The notes beneath the pieces were generated by a model. The model saw nothing but the letters and a program-made list of their open reading frames with translations, ran no database searches and was not told where the DNA came from. The position numbers and the translations under genes were made by a program. From Paenibacillus bovis (GTDB lineage: Bacteria > Bacillota > Bacilli > Bacillales > Bacillaceae_C), in NCBI GenBank assembly GCA_007679095.1, contig VEFU01000018.1, positions 1-64,000 of the forward strand: 64,000 nucleotides of DNA, in the 5' to 3' direction. Every line of letters starts with the position of its first letter. Position 1 is the first letter of the stretch. Below are positions 25,324 to 34,112 of this stretch, piece by piece.

Positions 25324-26202
25324 ATGCAATATGAAGTGGAGTTAGTGGTAGATGAGAGGGCTATTTTGGGGGAAGGTCCGACTTGGGATAGCGAAAAGAA
25401 GGTTTTATATTGGGTTGATATTTTAGGGCGGAAAATTCATTGTTATGATCCTACTACTCAAAATACAAAAACAATCACTTTAGATCAATATGTGGGAGCG
25501 GCAGTTCCTAATACTACAGGTGGTCTCGTTTTAGCCTTACAGCATGGCTTTTATTCGATAGATTTGGAGACAGAGGAATTAACTCCAATCCATGATCCAG
25601 AAGAACATTTACCAAATAATCGTTTTAATGATGGGAAATGTGATGCAGCTGGGAGATTTTGGGCAGGTACGATGTCTTTAAGCGATGAAGCAAATGTGGG
25701 TAATTTTTATCGCTTAGATGTAGACCATAAAGTAAATAAAATGGTTGAAAATGTGACAACATCTAATGGAATTGCATGGAGTCCTGACAATAAAACGATG
25801 TATTATATTGACACTCCAACATGCGAAATTGTTGCATATGACTTTGATTTAGAAACAGGTTCGATTAGTAATAAGCGTGTCGCCATCAAACATCCAAAAG
25901 AAAGAGGATTTCCGGATGGAATGACAATTGATGCGGAAGGAATGTTATGGGTTGCTACTTGGAGTGGTGCTCAAGTTTGTAGGTGGAATCCACACACAGG
26001 TGAATTACTCGAATCCGTAAAGATTCCATCTCCACTTGTCACTTCATGTTGCTTCGGTGGGGATAATCTCGATGAATTATATATTACAACAGCACGTGTA
26101 GGATTAAATGAAAAAACACTTGAGCAATACCCACATGCAGGTAGCTTATTCAAAATAAAAACGAACGTAAAAGGACAACCGATGCATCCATTTCGGGGGT
26201 AA
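25324..26202 (+). CDS. SMP-30/gluconolactonase family sugar lactonase
   Basis: A six-bladed propeller hydrolase of 292 aa that opens aldonolactones. Visible signatures are GEGPTWDSEKKVLYWVDI near residues 15-33 (the metal-binding Glu), NNRFNDGKCDAAGRFWAGTM near 100, and SNGIAWSPDNKTMYYIDT near 145, with PDGMTIDAEGMLWVA later; these contain the family Asn and Asp metal ligands. It implies that a released sugar is oxidised to a lactone before further breakdown, although no dehydrogenase is in the window. The start has GAGGTGG upstream. A strong terminator follows. Confidence 0.87.
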   Translation: MQYEVELVVDERAILGEGPTWDSEKKVLYWVDILGRKIHCYDPTTQNTKTITLDQYVGAAVPNTTGGLVLALQHGFYSIDLETEELTPIHDPEEHLPNNRFNDGKCDAAGRFWAGTMSLSDEANVGNFYRLDVDHKVNKMVENVTTSNGIAWSPDNKTMYYIDTPTCEIVAYDFDLETGSISNKRVAIKHPKERGFPDGMTIDAEGMLWVATWSGAQVCRWNPHTGELLESVKIPSPLVTSCCFGGDNLDELYITTARVGLNEKTLEQYPHAGSLFKIKTNVKGQPMHPFRG

Positions 26203-26213
26203 CGGTATTTAGA

Positions 26214-26245
26214 AGAGACTTTCTCAAGGGAGAGTCTCTTTTTTT
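26214..26245 (+). terminator. Rho-independent terminator after the lactonase gene
   Basis: AGAGACT...TCTC pairs with GAGAGTCTCT and ends in an eight-base T-run. The following 200 bases to the CHR genes hold no other clear signal. Confidence 0.85.
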
Positions 26246-26464
26246 GTAGAGTTTTTATTTTGGAAGGGTTGTAGTATTTTGTATAGAAGTTTTTTCGCGA
26301 TAGTGATGCAAATATTCAAGTACCTCAAATACTCGCGGAGCCGGTGCAATTTACCCTCGACTTAACATCTCCTCTTCAGCTTGCTATTTTTTATGACTTT
26401 TAACCAAAATGGATGAAAGTGTGCTACAATAACGATACATACATTGTGAAAAGGTTGTGAATGC

Positions 26465-27088
26465 ATGAAAACAGATTGGAAGCTGATTCTCCAACTTTTT
26501 CTTTCATTTTTAAAGATTGGCCCAGTTACTTTTGGTGGTGGCTATGCGATGATACCGCTAATTGAACGTGAGGTTGTGACGAATAAAAAGTGGGTAAAAA
26601 CGGAGGATGTAACGGACGTATTTGCGATAGCAGGATCTGCACCAGGTGCAATTGCGATTAATTCTGCGACCTTTATTGGTTATCGAATTGCTGGAATAAA
26701 AGGTGCGATCGCTGCACTTCTCGGGGTATTACTTCCGACTTTTACTATCGTCATTATTTTAAGTATGACATTTCTCTATGTACAAGATAATCGTTATGTA
26801 GATGCTGCCTTTCAAGGAATAAGGCCAGCGATTGTCGCGTTGATTGCATATGCAGGTTATAAAATTGGATTAACATCAATCTTCGATAAAACGACATTTG
26901 TAACAGCAATTGCTTCTATTCTTCTATTAACTTTCCTACCTATCCATCCTGCACTAATCATTGTGATTGGGATTGTAGCTGGGATTATGATCGTAAAAGT
27001 GAAGGCGGCTATGGGTTTCACTATTCATTATGATAAACATAGTAAATTAGAGAATGAACAAACTACTCCAGCACGAAAGGGGGCATGA
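26465..27088 (+). CDS. CHR-family oxyanion transporter, N-terminal-type half
   Basis: A short-chain chromate-transporter-family protein of 207 aa, like B. subtilis YwrA/YwrB. Signatures are FLKIGPVTFGGGYAMIPLIEREVV at residues 16-39 and APGAIAINSATFIGYRIAG near 60. Short CHR proteins work as adjacent pairs, and the second half follows. Family members expel chromate, a sulfate analogue. Here, sulfate or another oxyanion is a possible natural cargo, but this is inference. Confidence 0.87.
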   Translation: MKTDWKLILQLFLSFLKIGPVTFGGGYAMIPLIEREVVTNKKWVKTEDVTDVFAIAGSAPGAIAINSATFIGYRIAGIKGAIAALLGVLLPTFTIVIILSMTFLYVQDNRYVDAAFQGIRPAIVALIAYAGYKIGLTSIFDKTTFVTAIASILLLTFLPIHPALIIVIGIVAGIMIVKVKAAMGFTIHYDKHSKLENEQTTPARKGA

Positions 27089-27092
27089 TCCT

Positions 27093-27632
27093 ATGATACT
27101 ATTAGAATTATTTTGGACTTTTATATTAATAGGCTTTGTCTCCTTTGGTGGCGGTTATGCAATGGTACCTGTAATTGAAGCAGAAGTAGTGAAGCATGGT
27201 TGGTTAACAACACAGGAATTTACGGATGCAATCGCAGTAGCAAGCATGTCTCCAGGTCCAATGGCAACGAACAGTGCTATTTTCGTAGGTTACAAGACAG
27301 CTGGAATTCCAGGAGCTATATTTTCAACTCTGGGCACAATATTACCATCGGTATTCATTATATTGATGATTGCCATCTTCTTTTATCGAATGAATGAACA
27401 TCCGCTAGTAAAATCTGCTTTTTATGGATTGCGTCCAATTATTACTGGATTAATCATTTACGCAGCGATTAGTTTTGCAATATCCAATAATGTAATTGGG
27501 GCACTTAATTGGCATACCATTAGTTTGATGCTTATCTTTATTTCTTCATTAATAGCACTCATTCGATTTAAAATGCACCCAATTCTTGTCATTTTTATTT
27601 CTGGATTTATTGGAGTAATCGTATATTCATAG
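27093..27632 (+). CDS. CHR-family oxyanion transporter, partner half
   Basis: The partner of the preceding gene. I chose the ATG at 27093, ten bases after GGGGG; a start at 27054 would overlap the first gene by 35 bases and lacks a site. It carries the same signatures (GFVSFGGGYAMVPVIEAEVV, MSPGPMATNSAIFVGYKTAG) and about five to six membrane segments. The two genes are four bases apart, as expected for a two-subunit transporter. Confidence 0.87.
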   Translation: MILLELFWTFILIGFVSFGGGYAMVPVIEAEVVKHGWLTTQEFTDAIAVASMSPGPMATNSAIFVGYKTAGIPGAIFSTLGTILPSVFIILMIAIFFYRMNEHPLVKSAFYGLRPIITGLIIYAAISFAISNNVIGALNWHTISLMLIFISSLIALIRFKMHPILVIFISGFIGVIVYS

Positions 27633-27682
27633 GAAATATCATGTAAAATGGTATTACGATGAAGAAAATATAGGTGATAAGA

Positions 27683-28894
27683 TTGAATTTAAAAGAATTC
27701 TTATTAGATGATTCCATCAAAAATCGAACACTAAAAAGTGTGTATCAACTTATTCATGAACAGGGACCAATTTCAAAAGTAGAATTACTTCAGATGACGA
27801 AGTTAAAACAAACGACTTTAGTTAGAATGCTGGAGGAACTTATAGAAGCCAAAATGATTTATGAAAGTGGATTTGGCAAATCAAGCGGAGGAAGACCGCC
27901 TGTATTATATAAAATTGTCCCTAATCGTAGTAATTTAATTGGTATTGATATTTCAAGAACGCATATTACTGTAATGATTCTTGATTTAACATTTACGGTT
28001 ATTGAAAAGCACTCTTTTCCTATGTCGAACACACATACACCTAATTTTGTTATCCAAGAGATTATTCGTATTATTCAAGACATGATGGAAAACCACAACC
28101 TCTCAATCTACGAAATCATTGGGATTGGAATTGGTTCAGTTGGGCCTATTGATCGTAAAGAAGGGCGCATCCTTACTCCAGAGTCTTTCCCGGCACAAGG
28201 GTGGCATAATGTGTCCATTGTAAAGCAGTTAAAGGAAGCTTTTCCTGTAAAAATTGTACTAGAGAATGGTGCGAATACAGCTGCAATAGGAGAACATTGG
28301 AAAACCCAAAATGATAATAAACATATGCTATATACAATAAGTGGTGTCGGGCTACGCTGTGGGATGCTAATGAACGGTAAAGTTGTGCAAAACAATACAG
28401 GTGATGCGAGTTCATTTGGGCATATGATTATAGATATGAATGGCCGAAACTGTAGTTGTGGAAAACAAGGTTGTTTATTAGCATATATATCGTATGATGC
28501 GATGATAAAACGTTTAACTGAAATAGTACAAGTAGGAAGCCACACTGTCATTTTAGATTGGGTACATGGAAATATGGAGAAAATTACTTTTCAACACTTA
28601 GTAGATGCTGCAAAATTAGAAGATCCAGTATTAAACGAACTTCTAAAGGAGACAGCTATCTACTATGGCATAGGAATTGCAAACATCATCAATACGCTCC
28701 ATCCAGAACATGTTATCTTAAGTGGTCCACTCCTATTTGAACATAAAACATATTTTAATGAAGTTGTTGAACAAGCTAAAAAGTACATCTATCCATATGA
28801 AGAACAAAAAGTAACATTTTCTAAAGGAATTTTAAAAGAGGATGCAGTTGCAGTAGGGGCAGCAATATACGCATTTCAATCATTTTTTGATTGA
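27683..28894 (+). CDS. ROK-family transcriptional regulator
   Basis: A sugar-responsive repressor of the NagC/XylR type. I prefer the TTG at 27683, since AGGTGAT lies about seven bases before it. A winged helix-turn-helix occupies residues about 10-75 (GPISKVELLQMTKLKQTTLVRMLEELI split over it). A ROK kinase-like domain follows, with the zinc-binding motif CSCGKQGCLLA and ENGANTAAIGEHW. Its position just before the FGE gene suggests control of the maturation enzyme or the CHR pair. Confidence 0.87.
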   Translation: MNLKEFLLDDSIKNRTLKSVYQLIHEQGPISKVELLQMTKLKQTTLVRMLEELIEAKMIYESGFGKSSGGRPPVLYKIVPNRSNLIGIDISRTHITVMILDLTFTVIEKHSFPMSNTHTPNFVIQEIIRIIQDMMENHNLSIYEIIGIGIGSVGPIDRKEGRILTPESFPAQGWHNVSIVKQLKEAFPVKIVLENGANTAAIGEHWKTQNDNKHMLYTISGVGLRCGMLMNGKVVQNNTGDASSFGHMIIDMNGRNCSCGKQGCLLAYISYDAMIKRLTEIVQVGSHTVILDWVHGNMEKITFQHLVDAAKLEDPVLNELLKETAIYYGIGIANIINTLHPEHVILSGPLLFEHKTYFNEVVEQAKKYIYPYEEQKVTFSKGILKEDAVAVGAAIYAFQSFFD

Positions 28895-28925
28895 AAATTA
28901 TATTAATGGGAAGGGAGCTATAAAT

Positions 28926-29867
28926 ATGAAATCTTGTTGTTCAGTATCAAGGGAGAATTTTGATGATAGTCATGAGAAGAAAGTATCAGTTCAAGGAAAT
29001 GCGACCTTCTCTCAAAAAGATATGATATTTCTTGAAGGTGGAGAGTTCCTGATGGGCACGAATGATTCAGACGGTTTTCCTTCTGATGGAGAAGGTCCTG
29101 TTAGAAAAGTAGTAGTAGATCCATTTTATATCGATAAGTATGCAGTAACAAATGAACAGTTCGCACAGTTTGTAGAGGAAACGAACTATAAAACAGAAGC
29201 AGAACGTTTTGGCTGGTCATTCGTTTTCCACTTATTTTGTTCAGAAAAAATTTTACGAGATAATCCACAACGTGTGGCACAAGTTCCGTGGTGGGTACCT
29301 GTAAAAGGTGCATATTGGAATCAACCAGAAGGACCAGGTTCGAATATTGAAGATCGTCTCAATCATCCGGTAGTTCATGTATCTTGGAATGATGCTCAAG
29401 CTTATTGCGAATGGGCAGGAAAACGTCTGCCGACAGAAGCAGAATGGGAATTCGCAGCTAGAGGTGGACTAGAGCAAAAGAAATATCCTTGGGGTGATGA
29501 GCTGATCGTAAATGGTAAACACCGTTGTAATATATGGCAAGGAACTTTCCCTACCAAAAATACAAAACGCGACGGTTACATTGGGACATGCCCGGTTGAT
29601 ACGTATGAACCAAATGGGTACGGATTATACAATATGTCTGGAAACGTTTGGGAGTGGTGTGCAGATTGGTTTACTCCTAAATACCACTTGAGTAATGAAA
29701 ATCATAATCCAAAGGGAGCCGAATCGGGAACAAACAGATCGATGCGTGGAGGCTCATACCTTTGTCACAAATCATACTGCAATCGCTATAGACTAGCTGC
29801 CCGCAGTTCCAATACACCCGACAGTTCCACTGGAAACATGGGATTTAGGTGTGTAGCAGACGCATAA
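28926..29867 (+). CDS. Formylglycine-generating enzyme (FGE), aerobic sulfatase maturation
   Basis: It oxidises the Cys of CxPxR motifs to formylglycine, the residue all type I sulfatases need. I chose the ATG at 28926, which follows GGGAAGGGAG. The protein is 313 aa. The FGE-sulfatase domain spans about residues 25-312. Both catalytic, copper-binding Cys are present (Cys280 and Cys285 in RGGSYLCHKSYCNRYR) and the tail SSNTPDSSTGNMGFRC is canonical. It has no signal peptide, matching nine cytoplasmic sulfatases. The enzyme needs oxygen, so the pathway is aerobic. The N-terminus MKSCCSVSRE itself looks like a sulfatase motif. It is the only maturation enzyme in the window. Confidence 0.95.
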   Translation: MKSCCSVSRENFDDSHEKKVSVQGNATFSQKDMIFLEGGEFLMGTNDSDGFPSDGEGPVRKVVVDPFYIDKYAVTNEQFAQFVEETNYKTEAERFGWSFVFHLFCSEKILRDNPQRVAQVPWWVPVKGAYWNQPEGPGSNIEDRLNHPVVHVSWNDAQAYCEWAGKRLPTEAEWEFAARGGLEQKKYPWGDELIVNGKHRCNIWQGTFPTKNTKRDGYIGTCPVDTYEPNGYGLYNMSGNVWEWCADWFTPKYHLSNENHNPKGAESGTNRSMRGGSYLCHKSYCNRYRLAARSSNTPDSSTGNMGFRCVADA

Positions 29868-29872
29868 TTAAG

Positions 29873-29904
29873 AGATAGTGAGTCAATTGAAGACTCACTA
29901 TCTT
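29873..29904 (+). terminator. Hairpin after the FGE gene
   Basis: AGATAGTGAGTC (29873-29884) pairs perfectly with GACTCACTATCT (29892-29903). The T-run is weak. Confidence 0.65.
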
Positions 29905-29976
29905 CAAAGGTGAAAATGAAAGCGTAATCACAATTTGCGTGGGATGTCTTTATATTCGTAATCAGGGGGACTATAA

Positions 29977-32190
29977 GTGGGAAAGAATCGTAAATATACC
30001 ATATTTATTCGATTTCTTATTTCTTACATGGTGATTCTTATCTTTGCTTTAACAATTGGTGTCATTGCTCATCGCCAAACTTTAAAAGTGGTGGAAAGTG
30101 AAGGGAAAAATGCAACAATGGGCTTACTAAAGCAAAGTAAGGAAATATTGAATATGCGGTTAAGTGAAATAGAATCTATCGTCAAACAAATTGAAGATGA
30201 TCCAAAAGTTCTTGCTTTTAATCGAATTCAAAATCCATATGTGGGCTCAAATACGTACAAGATTATTGATACAAAGAATAATTTATATGCCCATCAGTTA
30301 ACAAATCAATTCATCTTTGATTACTTTCTATTTTTCAAAAACAGTAAAATCGCACTGAATAATAATCTTGTTACGACTTTACCAGACTTTTATAAATATA
30401 CACTTCAACCCGCAAATCTTAAATATAATGATTGGTATAAAGAAATTATAGAGTCATATCATCAAAAACATATTATTCCTGCTCGTCCATTTCTCTATAA
30501 GGATAAACAGTTTTCCTTCATCACGTACCTACACTCATTAGGTTTGCCTACACATTTTAACTCAACCATTATGATAATGATAAATAATGATGAACTCATC
30601 AATTTGTTGCAGGAAGTAGATATTTCTGGTGGTGGATCCGTATATATTACTGATGAAAATAATAACATCATTACTTATGTCTCAGATGATGGTAAAGTTA
30701 ATTCGATTATATCTGGTTTAGAAGAGGGAGAGGGAGTGGTAGAGAGGACCTTCCAAGATGAAAACATGATCGTCAGTTATACCACATCCGATTATAATGG
30801 TTGGAAATATGTTGCGGTGCAGCCTGTAAGTGTATTTATGGAAAAAGTGAATTATATAAATAAAATTACGATATCCATTATCATTCTTGCATTCATAGCC
30901 GGTTTACTCATTGCAATTTATATGGCAAATCGCAACGCAAAACCTGTAACTACTTTATTCTCCCAGCATGATGAACTACAAAAGAAATTACGAGATCAAA
31001 TTCCGCTATTAAAAAATGCCTTCTTTGAAAGAATTCTTAAAGGAGAATTTACAACCAAGTATGAGATCAACTTGTTTATGAATCATATTGGAATTAACTT
31101 AAAAGGAAAACAATATGTCGTAGCCATTATGTATTTAAGTGGACCTGATGAAATAACTGATAGTGATATGCTACGAAAATCTGATGTGAATCGTGTCATT
31201 GCGAAAGATGTTTTAAACAATATAATGGGGAATGAAGCTTTTTATCATGAATTAGATGAAAATAAAATCGTAATAATCGTTGCAGATAATAATAGTGGAT
31301 CATTAAAGTTTAAAGATATATTAATTGGTTTATATCAACAAGTACATCAGGAATTAATGTTTGTTCACCATATTCAACCCATTTTTGCAATCGGTTCTAC
31401 TTATCGGAATATAATTGACATTTCACGTTCTTATGATGAGGCAAGAATTGCATTGAATTTTTACAATCGTGGATATTCTAATGGATTTATCTGGTATGAG
31501 GATATTACAAAAGAAGAGAACAGCTTTTATTATCCTAGTGATGTCGAGTCGCGACTTATTAACAGTATTAAGGTAGGAAACGAACAAAATACAGAGGAAT
31601 TATTAGCGGAATTATATAAAGAAAACTTCGAAAATAGACAACTATCTATATATATGCTCCGTATGTTTCTGTATGAAATGTGGGGAAGTATCGTTAAAAT
31701 CTTAGACCAAGTAGTATTGGATGAAAAAATAAGTATAGAATATGAACAGTTTTTACCGGATAAAACAGAAACTGTTGAAGAAGTAAAAACTAATTTTTAT
31801 GAAGTTGTTCAATCATATAAAAAGATTTGCGCAGCAATTAACATACAAAGAAGTAAAAATAATAAAAGATTAATAAATGATATCATCAATTATTTGAAAG
31901 AGAACTACAAAAACGTCAATCTTTCCTTGAGTCTGATTTCAGATAAGTTCAATCTCTCAGAGGCTCATGTCTCACGGATATTTAAAGAAAATACTGGTAT
32001 GAATTTTTCAGAGTTCATGGAGAGTAGTAGATTAGAAAAAGCTGAAGAGATGTTAATAAACACGGATCTACCAGTTGGAGAGATTAGTAAATTGGTTGGA
32101 TATAATTCTTCAAATACATTTGGTAGAGCATTCAAACGGAAAAATGGAATTAGTGCAACTGCGTATCGTAACTCAGTCAAGATCTCTTAA
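29977..32190 (+). CDS. Membrane-bound AraC-type regulator with extracellular sensor, YesS/YtdP-like
   Basis: A one-component sensor-regulator of 737 aa. A membrane segment at about residues 8-28 and a second at about 290-315 flank an outside sensor (Cache-like) domain. A cytoplasmic linker of about 300 residues leads to a C-terminal AraC double helix-turn-helix (LISDKFNLSEAHVSRIFKE and EISKLVGYNSSNTFGRAFK). Related regulators control LplABC-type importers of plant oligosaccharides. It lies just upstream of a sulfatase and of the importer at 34113, its likely target; the direct repeats at 33872-33931 are candidate binding sites. The GTG start follows AGGGGGACTATAA. Confidence 0.87.
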   Translation: MGKNRKYTIFIRFLISYMVILIFALTIGVIAHRQTLKVVESEGKNATMGLLKQSKEILNMRLSEIESIVKQIEDDPKVLAFNRIQNPYVGSNTYKIIDTKNNLYAHQLTNQFIFDYFLFFKNSKIALNNNLVTTLPDFYKYTLQPANLKYNDWYKEIIESYHQKHIIPARPFLYKDKQFSFITYLHSLGLPTHFNSTIMIMINNDELINLLQEVDISGGGSVYITDENNNIITYVSDDGKVNSIISGLEEGEGVVERTFQDENMIVSYTTSDYNGWKYVAVQPVSVFMEKVNYINKITISIIILAFIAGLLIAIYMANRNAKPVTTLFSQHDELQKKLRDQIPLLKNAFFERILKGEFTTKYEINLFMNHIGINLKGKQYVVAIMYLSGPDEITDSDMLRKSDVNRVIAKDVLNNIMGNEAFYHELDENKIVIIVADNNSGSLKFKDILIGLYQQVHQELMFVHHIQPIFAIGSTYRNIIDISRSYDEARIALNFYNRGYSNGFIWYEDITKEENSFYYPSDVESRLINSIKVGNEQNTEELLAELYKENFENRQLSIYMLRMFLYEMWGSIVKILDQVVLDEKISIEYEQFLPDKTETVEEVKTNFYEVVQSYKKICAAINIQRSKNNKRLINDIINYLKENYKNVNLSLSLISDKFNLSEAHVSRIFKENTGMNFSEFMESSRLEKAEEMLINTDLPVGEISKLVGYNSSNTFGRAFKRKNGISATAYRNSVKIS

Positions 32191-32229
32191 CATTTTTATT
32201 AATATGAAACATACAGGGAGTGGTAACAA

Positions 32230-33768
32230 TTGGAAAACAATAAACCCAATATCTTACTCATTCAAACAGATCAACAAACAGCTGAAACACTAGGGATTTA
32301 TGGGAATCCCATCGTGCGCACACCGAATTTAGAACGGTTAGCGGAAAAAGGAATTGTATTTGAAAAGGCTTTTTGTAATTATCCTGCTTGCGCACCATCA
32401 CGTTCATCTATGATGGCTGGTAGGTATACTTCAACGATACGCAACCATGCCAATCACATGTTATTAGATCCACTGGAAGTTTCATTACCTCAAGTATTAA
32501 AGAAAAATGGATATAAAACAGCTTTGATTGGAAAAAATCATGCGTTCATGGATGGTAATCAAGTCAATCGCTATCCATCCTCTCAGCAAGGTGATAAGCC
32601 TGATATTTTACATGAAGTATTTGATTTTGTACGCGAGGCTCAGCATGGACATATTGTCGAAGGATATGAACAGGATGAGGAAGTAAGAGCAGCTCATCAA
32701 TGGGCAGTGGATAATTGTTGGAGTAGTCCATTAGGTCATGGCACAAATCCTGCTTCTTATAAAAAGTGCGGTACATATTTATTGGGGGAAACTGCTGTAA
32801 ATTATTTGGAGCAAGCACAAAAAGAAGAAAATCCATTCTTCTTATGGCTTTCTTTTCCTGATCCGCATACTCCTTATCAGGCGCCAGAACCATATGCGAG
32901 TATGTATCATCCTGATGACGTTCCGCTCCCACCAAAAGATGATATGAGGAATAAGCCCGAGCGGCAAAAAGTAGCACATATTATGGATGCGATGGATCGG
33001 GCGGATGAGCAAACGATTCGTGAAGTCCGTGCAATCCATTATGGGATGATTAACTTCATTGATGATGCGATTGGTAGAGTTGTAGATAAATTGAAAAAGC
33101 TAGGAATTTTAGATAATACCTTCATTATTTTTACATCTGATCATGGCGATTCTATGGGAGCACACGGTCTGATTCAGAAGCACAATATGTTTTATGATTC
33201 CTTCACGCATGTTCCATTCATTGTTTCTTGGCCAGGAAAAGTGAAGGTACAACGTAGTAATCATTTAATTGAATTAATTGATATCATGCCTACTGTACTA
33301 GATGTGGCAGGGTGTGATATTCCGATTGGGGTTCAAGGTAAAAGTTTTGCACCGTATTTATTAGGAGAAGACTATGAACCAAGGGAATATGTTGTGATTG
33401 AAAGTGGAGAAGATGGAGAGCCATTTAAATTATCGGAAATTACAAAACGACCGGAACACCCCTTTGATGAAAGTTGTTTTGTTTGGTGTGCATGGCGAGA
33501 AGCATGGCTCGGTAAAGGAAAATCTATTCGTACTCATGACTGGAAATTAAATCTATATACAAATGGTGAAGGAGAATTGTATGATCTTCGCAATGATCCA
33601 CATGAATTAAATAATTTGTTTGATTCTAAAAAACATGAACAGATTATCATAGAACTAGAGCGGAAACTACTTAGATGGAGTATAGATAAGGAAGATAAAG
33701 CACCTGAGAATAGAACGGTAGGACTAAATTATCGAGAAAAATATGCTTCCAAAGTAGTGACAGATTAA
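32230..33768 (+). CDS. S1-type sulfatase, cytoplasmic (CAPSR)
   Basis: The TTG start follows GGGAG. The modifiable Cys is residue 54 in CAPSR and the first metal ligand is Asp14 (QTDQQTAETLG). The second metal cluster is TSDHGDSMGAHGLIQK. An insertion of about 60 residues around 105-175 holds HEVFDFVREAQHGHIVEGYEQ, which is unlike the other sulfatases here and may shape the substrate pocket. No signal peptide is present. It sits between the membrane regulator and the second importer operon and ends at a strong terminator. Confidence 0.9.
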   Translation: MENNKPNILLIQTDQQTAETLGIYGNPIVRTPNLERLAEKGIVFEKAFCNYPACAPSRSSMMAGRYTSTIRNHANHMLLDPLEVSLPQVLKKNGYKTALIGKNHAFMDGNQVNRYPSSQQGDKPDILHEVFDFVREAQHGHIVEGYEQDEEVRAAHQWAVDNCWSSPLGHGTNPASYKKCGTYLLGETAVNYLEQAQKEENPFFLWLSFPDPHTPYQAPEPYASMYHPDDVPLPPKDDMRNKPERQKVAHIMDAMDRADEQTIREVRAIHYGMINFIDDAIGRVVDKLKKLGILDNTFIIFTSDHGDSMGAHGLIQKHNMFYDSFTHVPFIVSWPGKVKVQRSNHLIELIDIMPTVLDVAGCDIPIGVQGKSFAPYLLGEDYEPREYVVIESGEDGEPFKLSEITKRPEHPFDESCFVWCAWREAWLGKGKSIRTHDWKLNLYTNGEGELYDLRNDPHELNNLFDSKKHEQIIIELERKLLRWSIDKEDKAPENRTVGLNYREKYASKVVTD

Positions 33769-33787
33769 TAGTATAAAAATCATTTTG

Positions 33788-33827
33788 GAGCTTTCTAAAA
33801 ACGGATCGTTTTGAAAGCTCTATTTTT
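33788..33827 (+). terminator. Rho-independent terminator
   Basis: GAGCTTTC pairs with GAAAGCTC, with an inner AAAACG/CGTTTT stem, followed by TATTTTT. It ends the regulator-sulfatase unit. Confidence 0.85.
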
Positions 33828-33871
33828 GATTTTAATGTAAAGTCCCATGAAATAAGGGTTTACACGTGTGT

Positions 33872-33931
33872 ATATCAACAAATGCACACGATTTTTTTAT
33901 TGCATAATAGCAAATATCAATAAATGCACAC
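33872..33931. repeat. Direct repeat pair before the second importer operon
   Basis: ATATCAACAAATGCACAC (33872-33889) and ATATCAATAAATGCACAC (33914-33931) differ by one base and have a 42-base period, about four helix turns. Each is followed by a T-rich tract. They lie about 180-240 bases before the permease gene and differ from the A-F operator, so they may bind the membrane AraC regulator encoded upstream. Confidence 0.55.
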
Positions 33932-34057
33932 ACCATTTTTTCTTCCTATTTACGATGGATGGAGACGTGCATAATAATAAAAATATCAACTCCTGCCGAT
34001 TGTTTCGATGCAGAGAGTTTAATTGAAATGATATTTGATTTAAGGGGGAATGGTATT

Positions 34058-34072
34058 TTGTAAGCGTTTTAA
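34058..34072 (+). promoter_or_regulatory. cre-like site before the second importer operon
   Basis: TTGTAAGCGTTTTAA fits the cre consensus with one mismatch. It sits about 40 bases before the permease start, where bound CcpA would block transcription. Confidence 0.55.
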
Positions 34073-34112
34073 AAGGGTGATGCTAATTCAATGAAAAGGA
34101 GGTAATAGAGGA

